Origin: Xanthoparmelia taractica
Taxonomy: Eukaryota > Ascomycota > Lecanoromycetes > Lecanorales > Parmeliaceae
Assembly (NCBI GenBank): GCA_033085395.1
Contig: JANQBS010000341.1
Location: 1 to 37,363, forward strand
Reading direction: 5' to 3'
DNA length: 37,363 bases
Shown: piece by piece, positions 20,761-30,926 of the stretch
Position numbering within the stretch: the stretch's first letter is position 1
How the letters are laid out: every line of letters starts with the position of its first letter
Notes under the pieces: model-generated
What the model was told of the DNA's origin: nothing
Seen by the model: only the letters and a program-made list of their open reading frames with translations
Database searches by the model: none
Program-made: the position numbers and the translations under genes

Positions 20761-21554
20761 TCCGTAGCAAAACGTTTAGTCTCGTTAATTCTTGCAAATC
20801 GCCGTATTAAACGTATTAAATTCGATCTCGAATCGATCTTTATTTGATAGTTAGTAATAGTAGTTTTCTTTAAGATTAACTTAGGGTTTTTAATAAAATT
20901 ATTTTTTAAGATTAGCTTAAGATTTTTAGCAAAATTAAAGCAATCAAAGATCTTAATTTAATATTATAAATCGTTTAAAAGTAATTATTTATTAGATCTC
21001 TATTATTAACGAAAATATTAAATATAACGAATAAGCTTAAGATTCGAAATATTAGAAAGAAAATATTAATATTGAATACTTTTACTTTACAGAAGATTAA
21101 TATAAGAATAAGATATATTATGTTAATTCTAAGCACAATTTTAAGCTTTTTATATAATCTAATAATTAGTTTATTAACTTCGTAAAAATTAAAATCTATT
21201 ATCGAAATTACTAGAAATTCTTCTTATTTAAGATTAAATTATATAAGTATTTACGTATTTATTCTAGAAAGTATATTTATATTAACGAAGTAGTATTAAT
21301 AAAGTCTTCTATAAAGTCTTTCGCTAATAAGTAGCTAAAAATTATTAAGTTTATCGCTTTTAATTAGAATTTAAAAAATAATTTTATTTTTCGAAGTTAA
21401 ACTTATATTATAATTAAGATTAAACTCGATTCTATTAATTAAGAGAATAAAGTTTATATTAATATTAAATATAATATAAGTTTAATAGATAGATTATAAC
21501 ATTTTTAGTAATATTTAAATATAGCTATCTTTAAGATAATAATATCTTTGCGAG

Positions 21555-22000
21555 TATATGAAGTTAATGCTTTCAAGCACGAGACTTCGGAGTATATTAC
21601 GTAAGATATCTATCTCCCTAAAATTGATAATCAAGATCAAAAGATACTTACATATCTACGTAGAAATTTATATATTATTAATAACTTACGTGTTAAAATA
21701 CTTATTAAAAATAATATTATTAAGTCTAAAGAAATTATTATTAATGTAGTCAATAAGAAAGCAAGGATTAATAGTTATAGCACTATCGTTGATATTATAG
21801 CTCGATCCCGAGGCGAATTTGTTCGGAGAAAGATCTATATTAAATTATTTATTTTCGTGTCTTCGTATAGCGAGATGATTCTATTAATTAAAGAAATTAA
21901 TCTATCTAACGATCGTGATTTCTTATTTGAGTTAGCATAGACGAATCTAGCAATATTCGCTTATTTGATTAATTATATAATAACTAAAATTCTAATTTAA
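21555..22000 (+). pseudogene. Protease/RT-proximal pol fossil of element B
   Basis: Same block as the preserved frame in element A. In the frame from about 21,640, conserved positions such as N-L-R-V-K-I-L-I-K-N-N-I-I and R-G-E-F-V-R-R-K-I-Y are readable, interrupted by stops. The short ATG-initiated frame at 21,558 is out of phase with this and is not the real one. Confidence 0.75.
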
Positions 22001-22429
22001 AATGAGTCTAATATATCTATTTAAATTTTAAAGAAGTTAAAGCTTGAAAATATTCTCGAAATAAATTACGAAAATTGCTTTTAAATTAATATCGAACTCG
22101 AATTCGTTTTAACGAAAATAGTTATAAATTTAAGTATAGATTTAAGCTTAAATTAATTAACTCTCTTATTAGTTAAAGAAATTAAGCTATTAAATAAAGT
22201 TATGATTTTTGAGAATATATAGGCTAAAACTATATTAGTTGATCTAGTTAACGAATTCTTAGAGATCTAATAAGATATAAACTTTATTAAAGTGTTAGAA
22301 GAGAAATAAATAAAGCTTTCGCTAAGAAATAATTAATAAATTAAGATTAATAAGAAGATTAAGATTTATTTCTTAGATATACGAGATCGAAAAGTAGTTA
22401 ATAAAGTTTTTAATAAGTTACACGAATAG

Positions 22430-23050
22430 GAAAGACTTAAATAAATTAAAGATTCTATACTCTTCTTCTATTCGATATTCGTTATATGAAAAATACTATT
22501 TAATAATATTATTAAGAGAAGGCTAATAATTAATATTCGAGGTTTAAATAACTTACTACTTCGAGATATATATTTAGTACCTCTTTAATAGAATATAATT
22601 GAGATACTAGCTAATTGTAATTTCATGTTAATAATTAATACTATCTCGTTTTTCTATTAATAACGAGTGCATTTAAATTATCGCTATATATAGACTATTA
22701 TAAATTATAGAAGTTAAGAAACTTTTAATATTTCAATTATAAATTATATAAATTCGATTACTTATATTTAACGTTAAATCGATAAGATCTTACGATATAT
22801 TCTTAACGTAAAAGCTTATATTAATAATATGATTACGGGTGTTAGAATATTCTAATAGCACTTATAAGATTTTTATTAACTATTTAAACTTTTCGTAAGA
22901 TTTAATATTATTATTTCTTTAATAAAAGTCTTTTTAAAATATTTAAACGTTAATTTACTAAATAGAAAAGTTAATTTCTTCGACTTAATTTCTTTAGAAG
23001 ATAAGCTTAAAGCTATTTTAAACTTATAATATCTTAATATTTTAAGAGAA
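22430..23050 (+). pseudogene. Reverse transcriptase fossil of element B
   Basis: It is collinear with the RT of A and C. Readable landmarks are the I-N-I-R-G-L-N-N-L-L-L-R-D block (about 22,525-22,570), the region equivalent to HRGQETFxxPxMGY (22,700-22,760), and the catalytic box at 22,817-22,828 reading Tyr-Ile-Asn-Asn in place of YxDD. RT would copy the element RNA; here it is dead by substitution as well as by many stops. Confidence 0.85.
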
Positions 23051-23384
23051 CTCGAATACTATTTGAGATTAATTAATTATCTTCGTTAATATATTTATTT
23101 TTATATATAATTAACGCAGTTCTTATAAAAGCTTAAAACGCTACTTCTTAAAGAAGTATCGAACGCTAAACGCTAGAGAAAGTAATATTCTTCTAAAATA
23201 AAGCTATCTATAGCGTCAAAGAAGCAATTAACTTCTTTTTAACTTCTTTAAAAAATACTATTTTAATTAATAATATTAATATATTTTAATAAAACTCGAA
23301 CTTTATAAATTAACTTAGATATCTTAAAGGAGTTTAATTTCGAGGTAATAATCTTTTATATTAAAGTAGATTAAAATAAAAATA

Positions 23385-23640
23385 AATAATCTTCTCGTGT
23401 AGAGACGAAGTCTATTCTTTTTCTATTAAGGCTTTTAATTATAATAGAAAGAAATTATTAGTCTACTAAATTGAAGATTACTAATCTTATTTAATATCTA
23501 AAGAAAATAAGATATATAATCGAATCTTTAAAGCATTCTATAAGAATATAGATCGATCACTCTATTATTATTAATATTATAAAGTAAAATTCGATAATTT
23601 CAATCACATTAATAATAAGAATAAATATTCGTTTAATTTG
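23385..23640 (+). pseudogene. RNase H fossil of element B
   Basis: The plus-strand frame has S-I-L-F-L-L-R-L-L-I-I-I-E-R-N-Y then (stop) S-T-K-L-K-I-T-N-L-I and L-K-K-I-R-Y-I-I-E-S, followed by a Y-T-D-H-S-A-like block as I-D-H-S-I-I. This is the ERNYWPTELE...LVWxxKKIRHxIE...TDHSA pattern of RNase H in fungal Gypsy elements; W and Q codons have become stops. Confidence 0.85.
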
Positions 23641-24089
23641 AACTACTTAATTCTTAAGACAATTTAATCTAATTATCTCTCACAAACCTAGCAAAGAGTA
23701 TATTATATTTAATGCTCTATTAAGGCTTATAAGTCTAAATAGAGATAATTCGCTATCTTATTATTATTCGAAGTTAAATGCTCTCTATATTAATATTTTT
23801 ATAATAAGTTTAATAGAGATAAATACTTTATTTTATAAGAAATGCATTTAAGACTATCAAGAAGATAATTATTAAAAAAAAAATTTATATTACTCGATAT
23901 TAATAATAATCTAACTAGCGAGAACGTAGTATCTTTATCTTTCGTGCGGGAAAAGCATCTCAAAGCTATTAATATTAATTCTTATTTTTCGTCTCGATCG
24001 AAAGAGAATTAATAGTAAGATTAGTAAAGTCTTTAGCGAGATCTTATCTATTTATAATAAGAGTAATAAAGTCTTTAGCGAGGTCTTAT

Positions 24090-25130
24090 CTTTTATATTA
24101 ATAGAATTATTAATTATTAACGACTTTATATTCCCTCTTTACTAGTAAAAGATATTCTCACTTTAATATATAGAAAAGAGTATTCTAATTTTTAGAGATA
24201 TTACAAAATCGTTATATTATCTTAATATATTCATAAAATTATAAAGCACTTATAAGACTTTATTTGATATTACCTAGAGTGTTTAGTCTTATAGATAAAA
24301 AGGTATATATCTTACGATAGCTTATAGCTAATCTTATCTCCGTTCGTACCTTTTTATATTTTAACTATTAACTTTATTCTAGTATTATCTCTATCAAATT
24401 ATAGATTAAATTACATTATATCTATTATTTATAAGTTTATAAAAGTTATTTAATTAATTTCTAATAAGTTAACTTAAAAAGTATCTAATTAAGCAAAAGC
24501 ATTACTAAATTGACTTAATATTATTAATTAAGGAATCTTAAAAGTTATTATTAGCGATCGAGATAGGAAATTTCTTTCGAAGCTTTAAGAATCGCTCTTC
24601 AAACTATTAAAGATTTCTCTATTTTATTTAATAGTCTATTATTCGCAGATTAATAATACGAGCGAACGCATTAATTAGATTATTAAGATAGCTTTAAGAT
24701 ACTTCGTATATACCCTAAAGAGATCTTCTTTATAGTCGAAAGTTCTATTATAAATATAGATCTTCTTGAATAACTCTATCTCTTCTAAGATTATATCGAG
24801 CGAAGTAATCTATAATTTTACTTTAAATAGATCTCTAAATTTACTTCGTTTATTAATTAAAATCGATTAAGTCTCTACACAAATTATAGTTAAAGATATT
24901 ATTAATTTCGCTTAAATATCTAATAAATTCTATTACGATAGAAAGTATTAATTAATATTTCTTAGAGTGAAAGAATAAGCGCTTCTTCAACTACATAAAG
25001 GCTATAAGATCCCCTCTATTCTCGACATTACTAATAAGCTATTATAATAATATATCGATTCTTTCCAGAGAATGAATAGAGTAGATAAACTTATCTATAG
25101 GCTTACTATTTCTATAGAATAAAGAATATA
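24090..25130 (+). pseudogene. Integrase fossil of element B
   Basis: It includes the residual I-P-S-L-L-V-K-D and L-E-C-L-V-L zinc-binding-region text (24,120-24,300), an F-I-L-V-L-S-like TIDFILALPLS equivalent near 24,370, the second catalytic block I-I-S-D-R-D-R-K-F-L-S-K-L (24,541-24,590), and S-E-R-T-N followed by I-K-I-A-L-R-Y-F-V-Y (about 24,660-24,710), the (Q)SERTNQ region carrying the catalytic Glu in active elements. Integrase inserts the cDNA copy into the genome; many stops make this copy inactive. Confidence 0.85.
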
Positions 25131-25244
25131 TTCTATTTTTATAATAATATAATTAAAGCCCTATTCTGCGTCAGAGAACGATTCTTTTTAACGCCCTCGG
25201 CCTTAATATATCTCGCCTATTTTTATTAATAATAATAACACTAT

Positions 25245-25450
25245 TAACTTAGAAATCGAATAATTTCTTAATAAACGAATTATCAAGAAAGAACGTGATT
25301 TAACTATAGAATACCTAATAAGATAAAAGAAATATAATTCTAAATATAATTAGTGATATAATATCAAGGATCTTAATAATATCTCTGAGTTAATAAAGAA
25401 ATATAAGGAGAAAGCAGTAAGAATTCGAGCTATTATATCTATATTAATCT
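25245..25450 (+). pseudogene. Chromodomain fossil at the integrase C-terminus of element B
   Basis: The frame reads E-I-E, then F-L-N-K-R-I-I-K-K-E-R-D-L-T-I-E-Y-L-I, then K-K-Y-N-S-K-Y-N, then W-Y-N-I-K-D-L-N-N-I-S-E-L-I-K-K-Y. This is the chromodomain pattern (I...R...G..EYLVKWKGY....WEP...L......V..Y). The stop between YLIR and KKYNSK is the expected Trp of the aromatic cage. Chromodomains in chromoviruses bind methylated histone H3 and guide integration into heterochromatin, which fits the location. The same module is present in C (36,190-36,365). Confidence 0.85.
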
Positions 25451-25977
25451 TATCTCCGTTTTCTCAACTAAGCTTATTTATAAAGAAGAGAGATCGTCTT
25501 AAAAAGTATAATATTGCTACTTTATTAATGTCTTTGTAAATAAAGTAAGAAGTATTTAAGAAAATATACGATACTATATCTAAAGAACACTCACATTATA
25601 TCTACTTATCTCATCGCTATATTTAAATATTTAACGAATATTATTAATCGAGAAATAATTCTTCTTTACTCGATAACGTTTATATAATTATTAAAGAGAG
25701 ATATTAATATATAATCGTTATTTTGTGATATGAAGAATTAATTATATTATTATTATTGTTAATTACTAATTAATATTCTAATTATATGATTTAGTCGTCG
25801 AAAAGATCTCACTATTACTATCGAAAGGACATTACTATTATTAACTCCCCGTTAATTATAGTAGAATATTATCAATAAGATTTCAATAAGGTTTTCTATA
25901 TATCTTAACATATATAACTTTAACGTGTATATATCTATAAGCGAGGTCGCTCGCTTTTCTTCTATTTCGGCGAATGC

Positions 25978-26143
25978 TGTTACGAAACGCACTTGCTAAG
26001 TTAATTAAGAAATAGGCTAAGGCAAGTGCTTGCCGGCTACTTGGTAGGCTGGCTGACTTAGATAGAATTCTCCAACTTAGAATAATTAAGAATTAGACAC
26101 CCACTTGACTAACTGTTTGAATACACTCCTATTTGCTGTTACA
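25978..26143 (+). repeat. 3' LTR of element B (166 bp)
   Basis: It begins TGTTACGAAACGCACTTG and ends CTATTTGCTGTTACA, with canonical TG...CA ends, and is followed by the target duplication CGAAA. It is less mutated than the 5' LTR at nearly every differing position. Confidence 0.96.
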
Positions 26144-26148
26144 CGAAA

Positions 26149-26500
26149 GTATAGTCTCTATATTAAAATTAGAGATATTAGTCTCTACGCGTAATTTCTT
26201 TTAAGAATTATAATATCTTAGAAATAACGTAGTTGTAAAAGTATTATATAATTACTCGAAAATTAATCTAGCGTCTTCTAGTTACTTAAATAATTTTAAC
26301 TTATCGATCTTATTATCCTTAAGTAAGCTAATAAGAAACGCTATAATAATAAAGTATTTAAAAATAAAGCGTTAATAAAAATTTGCAAAGTCTAAAAAAA
26401 CTTATATATCTCGATAGCTTCGCGACGTTAATTATTCTCGAATCGTTATCACGTGTTCTTAATTTATAACTATATTATTAATAGTTATAACGAACTCTAG
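26149..26500 (-). pseudogene. RT C-terminal to RNase H fossil of element D
   Basis: On the minus strand this continues directly from the RT of D and leads into the RNase H end that lies on the other side of element B. Readable text is fragmentary; the assignment rests mainly on position between recognised domains and on the shared target-site junction at 26,144-26,148. Confidence 0.6.
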
Positions 26501-27560
26501 AAACTTAATTAATTTAGTAAAAAATTAGTATTTCTTTAGATTAATATATAGCTAAAATTAATGTAATCGCTTAAGCACTTACTTAACGTACTCTTAATAT
26601 TTCGCCGACTCAGCGCTATAGATTAAAATATTATTCAAATACATTATATACGTAACATTTATAAGGTCTATAAGAACTTTATTAATATAGGCTTAAAACG
26701 TAGCTAATATATTTATAAAGTCGAAAGATATTATTAAGTATTTAAAATAATTATAGCGAGTACGAAATATAGTCTTTTACTTATCGTCTTTCTTAATATA
26801 AATTTTATAATAAATATTTTTAAGATTTAACTTTAAAAATATCTTAGCGCTATATAAGCGATTTAATATCTTAATAATTAGAGATAATAAATATTAATTC
26901 TTTATTATTATCGTATTTAAGTCTCGATAATTTATGTAAAGATATAATTTATTATCTTTCTTTGAGATAAAGAGAATAAGGGCTTTAGCGGAGAAAGTTA
27001 AGTAATAAATTTAATTCTTATAAAGTAACTTCTTAAGATATCGTCTTAGCTTTAATAGCTTAGCTTAAAATAAATTATAAAGAGATTTATAAGATAATTC
27101 TTTATTCTTCTCTATCTCGATAGTATAATTTCTCTATTTAAATGTAAATAAGATCTCCGCTATATTATTAAAAAAGATATTCTTAAATTTTAGTAGTTTC
27201 CTTAAGAGCTCTAAATTATTAATATTCTTCTATACGCCTCGCGTCACTATAGCGTATATAATTATAAATATATTTAACTCTCGCTCGATTTTTCGAATAA
27301 ATTTAATCGATTCTTTAATCTAAAGTTTTTTAATATTAATCTTAAATCGTTACTACGTCGCCGTAGAGTTAAGTAGAATTTATAATTAATATAACGCGAG
27401 CATATTTAATACGATATCGGGATCTTCTTGGTCTATAACGTAGAATAGTATATTATATTATTATTCTTAATCTTAGCTATCGACTATTCAATAGTTTAGC
27501 TAATAAGCATTATAATAATATATATCTTATTCGCTAAGCGCTTTCGCTTACGATAAGATA
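26501..27560 (-). pseudogene. Reverse transcriptase fossil of element D
   Basis: The minus-strand frame gives A-L-I-L-F-I-S-K-K-D-N-K-L-Y, Y-I-N-Y-R-D-L-N-T-I-I-I-K-N, F-L-K-L-N-L-K-N-I-Y-Y-K-I, F-R-T-R-Y-N-Y-F-K-Y-L-I, then A-Y-I-N-K-V-L-I-D-L, and the catalytic box M-Y-L-N-N-I-L-I-Y-S (Asn codons 26,630-26,635). These are RT motifs 1 to 5 of Ty3/Gypsy elements (KKDG, DYRxLN, KLDLxxAYHxI, FRTRYGxFEYxVMPFG, YLDDILIYS), with Asp to Asn and Gly losses from RIP. The subtype differs from A/B/C, which have the YVDDI form. Protease should lie at 27,200-27,560 but I cannot locate its DTG. Confidence 0.93.
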
Positions 27561-27570
27561 GCGATATATA

Positions 27571-27846
27571 TACGGGTTGAAAAGGTGTGATATCTGTTGA
27601 ACATAGTCGTTTTCAACTTTTTTTTAACTTTTTTTAAAAAATTATATCTTTTTAATCTATTTATAGAATCTTATAATTATATAAGCGTTCGCTTAAGCTT
27701 TTTACGTATTTTTAGAATATAAAAAAACATTACGTAATATATTTATTAAAAACTCAATGAAAGTATGGGATATCCTATATCTTTCGGTATGGTATTCGAA
27801 AAACTGGTCCCATATTATCAAATATATCACACCTTTCCGACTCGTA
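27571..27846 (+). mobile_element. MITE copy 5 (hAT-like, 276 bp)
   Basis: Inserted in element D between gag and RT, with a perfect 8-bp duplication gatatata (27563-27570 and 27847-27854). Same orientation as copies 1, 2 and 4. Confidence 0.95.
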
Positions 27847-27854
27847 GATATATA

Positions 27855-28900
27855 ATTAAAGATTTTATTAAATTATGAACTTTTACGTAATTAAATTAAT
27901 ATACGCCTCGTAATCGAGTAGAGTAATAAGTTATCTCTGATTATTCTATAGCTTAGTTTACTCCTTCGTAATAATAAAAGAAGTTATCTCTATTATTCGT
28001 TTTTCTTGCTTCGCTTTAGAGACGCTTATAAAATCGATTCATTTTTTATTAATATCGTCGCGACGATAGCGATCGATTTATTCTTATTAGAATAATTCGA
28101 TTTTATATAATCTAGTTTCTAATAATATTAATAAATAATAGATATTTTAATATTATAATTAGCGATCTTAATCTTACGTTTCTTATTTTTTTCTTAGATA
28201 CGTGTAAACTTAGCGCTATCTTTTAAAGCCATGTTAGACTTTAAAATTCGAGCTTTTAGGGACTTATCTTTATTAAATTCCTCAAACTATTTCGAATTAG
28301 AGTCGTCGTCACTAGAACGCGCGCGCTTTAAAATCGTTTTCTATATAATTATTATAGCAAGGATTTCTTTTCTTTACTTAAGTATATTATTAATATTAAA
28401 AATCTTATTCTTTAGCTTAGATTATAGCTTAATTAAGAAAAAGTTCGCTTAATACTTCTTCGTAAACGAGAGTAAATAAACTTTTAACTTTTTTAGATAG
28501 ATCTTAAAAATTAAGATCTTTTAATCTTATCGCTACTTCGTTATTTTTTACTTTTTATAGACGAATAAATAACGATTTATCGAATTTATAATTAAGTCGA
28601 GTAAAAACGATTTAAAAAACTCGAAGATAATCTTATTTAGTCTATGGGCCTAAAAGTATCTATATTACTACGTATTAAAATCGTCTTCTAAGAATTATAT
28701 ATAATAGATAATCTTAGCTTAATCGATAATAAAATACTCGAGACTTATAAGAAATCGAATTTCGACTTCGTGGAATTAGCGTAAATATTTTTCTTTACTA
28801 GTATTCTTATAAGAACGTATTCTTTCGAGGCGAAGTATTTTCGCTTTAATTGAAATATTTATTAAAGACGAAATAATAGACGAAATCGCTATCGCTTCGA
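27855..28900 (-). pseudogene. gag fossil of element D
   Basis: One minus-strand frame runs about 345 codons without an indel. The capsid-like part (28,480-28,880) reads L-E-R-I-R-S-Y then S-K-E-K-Y-L-R, L-I-S-L-E-Y-F-I-I-D, F-L-E-D-D-F-N-T and F-K-S-F-L-L-D-L-I-I-N-S-I-N-R. This matches Ty3/Gypsy Gag (LEGxxPYxGxSEEEYxxW, FLEGDPxxxWxxY, FxxFLxDLIxxPxNR). Further down (28,230-28,350) comes an Asp-rich R-S-S-D-D-D-S-N-S stretch and a long charged helical region to 27,880. Stops are TAA/TAG at Gln/Trp positions. The 73-codon plus-strand frame at 28,231-28,452 is an antisense shadow of this gene. Confidence 0.85.
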
Positions 28901-29163
28901 CGAGAGTTAAAAAAGAGTTTAAATTACGTAGTACGTTATTACGTACTCGTAACTCTATTAACTCTCGTTTTAATTTTAGACGACGATTTTCTATCTAAGC
29001 GTTCTTAAGGCGTTTTTTAAAATTATCTAATTCTTTAAGATAAATCCTTTAAAACTAATATTAAAGTTATATCGCTTTAAGATATATTTACTTTAATTCG
29101 ATAAAGAGTTCGATATCGTAGCGACGATAAATCTCTTTCTTTGAAAGATAGAGAGATTAGAAT

Positions 29164-29430
29164 TATAAGGGGTTAATTCGCTGACGCTCAATAAGCGACC
29201 TAATCAATATAAGAGACGTATAGTCGATACGATAGTGATTTCTTTATTAGATACTAAGTTCTAATAGAACTAATCTCTAAGAAACACGAAAACCCTAAGA
29301 TATACGAAGAAGATATATAACCGCCAAGGCCCCGCCAAGGCCTTAGGTCATGAACCCCGCGATGACCCCGTAATGACCCCTGGACCCATGAGTAGTTGGC
29401 GCCAAGACGCATATAGCGCTGGGTCTAACA
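29164..29430 (-). repeat. Putative 5' LTR of element D, with a RIP-spared GC-rich part
   Basis: On the minus strand it begins TGTTAGACCCAGCGC at 29,430 and ends ...CCCCTTATA at 29,164 (TTACA before RIP), giving TG...CA limits just upstream of the gag fossil. Positions 29,321-29,430 are strikingly GC-rich and keep many CA and TG words, including a direct repeat CCGCCAAGGCC. The rest (29,164-29,320) is AT-rich. No second LTR copy is seen, so the call rests on termini and position. Confidence 0.5.
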
Positions 29431-29435
29431 TTCAC

Positions 29436-30365
29436 GTAGCGAGACGAGAACGAATAAGTAGAAAGATAATTGAAAATATAAATATCGTATCTTAATAATA
29501 AGAGAAAAAGAGATTTAATATATAAACGTATTTGTTATAAAAGTAACGACTATACTTACGCTAGCGAGAGTTAGTAGAAGATATAAGATATATCGCGATT
29601 TAATCACGTATAAGAGCGCGAATATAACGAAGATAGATAACTTCGTATACGTTAGCGAAACTCTTTAATAAATTTTTTTTTTGTAATTAATATTTATTTA
29701 ATAAAAGAGCGAAGACGAGTATAGCTATTTTTCTCGTTAATTAAATATCTCTTTAAAATAGTCTCGAATATTTATAAGTAGAAGTAGAAGCGAGAGTAGA
29801 AATAGAAATAGAAGTAGAAGTAAGAGTAGAAGTAGAAATAGAGATAACGATAGAAACAGCTATATATTATATTAGTTAGAAATCTCGTATTATTATATAT
29901 TAACTTATTAGATAACTTAATAAAGCGCTTATTAAGATCGCGATAACGAAGAGTTAAGAAGATAAATATTATTAATATCGTTAGTATATTTTTTACTCTT
30001 TTATTCTCTTATAATAAGTCTTCGCGTATAATAGAGAAGTATTACGTAAAAGAAGAAAGTAATCGTAGTATATTCTCTAAAAATACTTATTATAAATAAA
30101 GTTAATTTAGCTAAGCGACTTTCAATCTTACTTAACTATTATCTTAACTAATATATATATATCGCTATTACGATAATATATAGCTCGCTAACGTAATACT
30201 ACGCTAGAAATAGTTAAAGACTAGATAGTAGATAATAAGAAAAGCTTAGTATTTACTAATGTTAATGTTATTATTAATATTATTATTACTAAAAAAGAAA
30301 GTAAGTAAGGTTTTTATATCTTATTAACGTGATTTTCGCGCTATTATAATAATAAAATAATAACG
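29436..30365. other. Spacer between elements D and C, no gene seen
   Basis: AT-rich RIP-mutated sequence. It contains a purine-rich GAAGTA/GAAATA hexanucleotide tract at about 29,777-29,845. I see no long frame with the Gln/Trp stop pattern and no known transposon domain. Confidence 0.4.
29777..29845 (+). repeat. Purine-rich hexanucleotide repeat (GAAGTA/GAAATA)
   Basis: About eleven imperfect units of AGAAGT, AGAAAT and AGAGT type, all purine-rich on the plus strand apart from one T per unit. Confidence 0.85.
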
Positions 30366-30475
30366 TATCACAATAGAATAATAGCGATAATAGTATATTA
30401 TAATAGCGATAATAACTTATCACAATAAGATAATAGCGACAATAGCACATTACAATAGAACAATAGCGAGCACGT
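30366..30475 (+). repeat. Minisatellite with 52-bp unit and internal sub-repeats
   Basis: TATCACAATA recurs at 30,366 and 30,418 (52-bp period). Inside, ATAGCGA(T/C/G) occurs at 30,381, 30,403, 30,433 and 30,463. The tract is unusually rich in surviving CAATAG words. A minus-strand open frame of 101 codons across it is Tyr/Cys-rich low-complexity sequence and probably not a gene. Confidence 0.75.
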
Positions 30476-30599
30476 ATTCTATTTATTAAGGTAGCGATAT
30501 TTATAGTCGCGCTATTACGATTCCAGTATACACATATATTAAAATAATTAAAATAGGCTAGGCGTAAGCAATTTAAAATTAATCGCGTATACACTCGTA

Positions 30600-30926
30600 A
30601 GCACTTAATTATAATACGTAGTTATAATAAGATTTAGAGACTAAATCTTCTAAGAGAAGAAGTAATTATAAGAATAGAAGCACTTAGCGTAGACTAATAG
30701 AACTCGCTTAAATCGCTTATTAGACTATAAACTACGCAGTAAGAGCGAGTATCTAATATATTTGACGAAAGTCTTAAATACTCATAAATTTCCTTTTTCT
30801 TTCTTTCTTTCTTAACTATTAGTTCACTTAGCAATTTAGATAATTATTCTAGCACCTACGTTTCTCAACCTCGCTGATTGTCTAGTTGCTACGTAGCTTT
30901 ATTGAAAAGAGGCCTTGCTACCTCAC
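30600..30926. other. Spacer up to the 5' break of element C, partly RIP-spared
   Basis: No gene seen. There is a pyrimidine tract tttctttctttctttctt at about 30,794-30,812. From about 30,780 to 30,926 the sequence keeps more CA/TG (for example ctcgctgattgtctagttgctacg) than either neighbour. Confidence 0.4.

Larger units (their letters stand above)
18492..26143 (+). mobile_element. Element B: complete chromodomain-type Ty3/Gypsy retrotransposon
   Basis: 7,652 bp bounded by two 166-bp LTRs and a perfect 5-bp target duplication CGAAA (18487-18491 and 26144-26148). Plus-strand order: leader, gag, protease, RT, RNase H, integrase, chromodomain, 3' LTR. This pol order and the C-terminal chromodomain place it among the chromoviruses, which commonly target heterochromatin. 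The two LTRs differ at about 17 positions, all transitions by my count. All open frames are destroyed by RIP. Elements A and C are truncated relatives. It is inserted within RNase H of element D. Confidence 0.93.
15600..29430 (-). mobile_element. Element D: Ty3/Gypsy retrotransposon, minus strand, split by nested insertions
   Basis: Reading from 29,430 downwards: putative 5' LTR (29,164-29,430), gag (27,855-28,900), protease/RT (26,550-27,560), RNase H (on both sides of element B), integrase (about 16,900-17,700) and the integrase C-terminal region (15,600-16,900). Insertions inside it are MITE5 (27,571-27,846), element B with its target duplication (18,492-26,148) and the 823-bp element (15,910-16,732). 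Subtracting these leaves about 5.1 kb, normal for a Gypsy element lacking one LTR. No matching 3' LTR is found; the 3' end stops near 15,600. All domains are RIP-damaged. Confidence 0.85.

Noticed and set aside
28231..28452. 73-codon plus-strand open frame
   Set aside because: It lies antisense to the clearly readable gag fossil of element D, whose minus-strand frame matches Ty3/Gypsy Gag. The open frame is a by-product.
30289..30594. 101-codon minus-strand open frame
   Set aside because: It covers a minisatellite and is a low-complexity Tyr/Ile/Cys-rich peptide without any family pattern.
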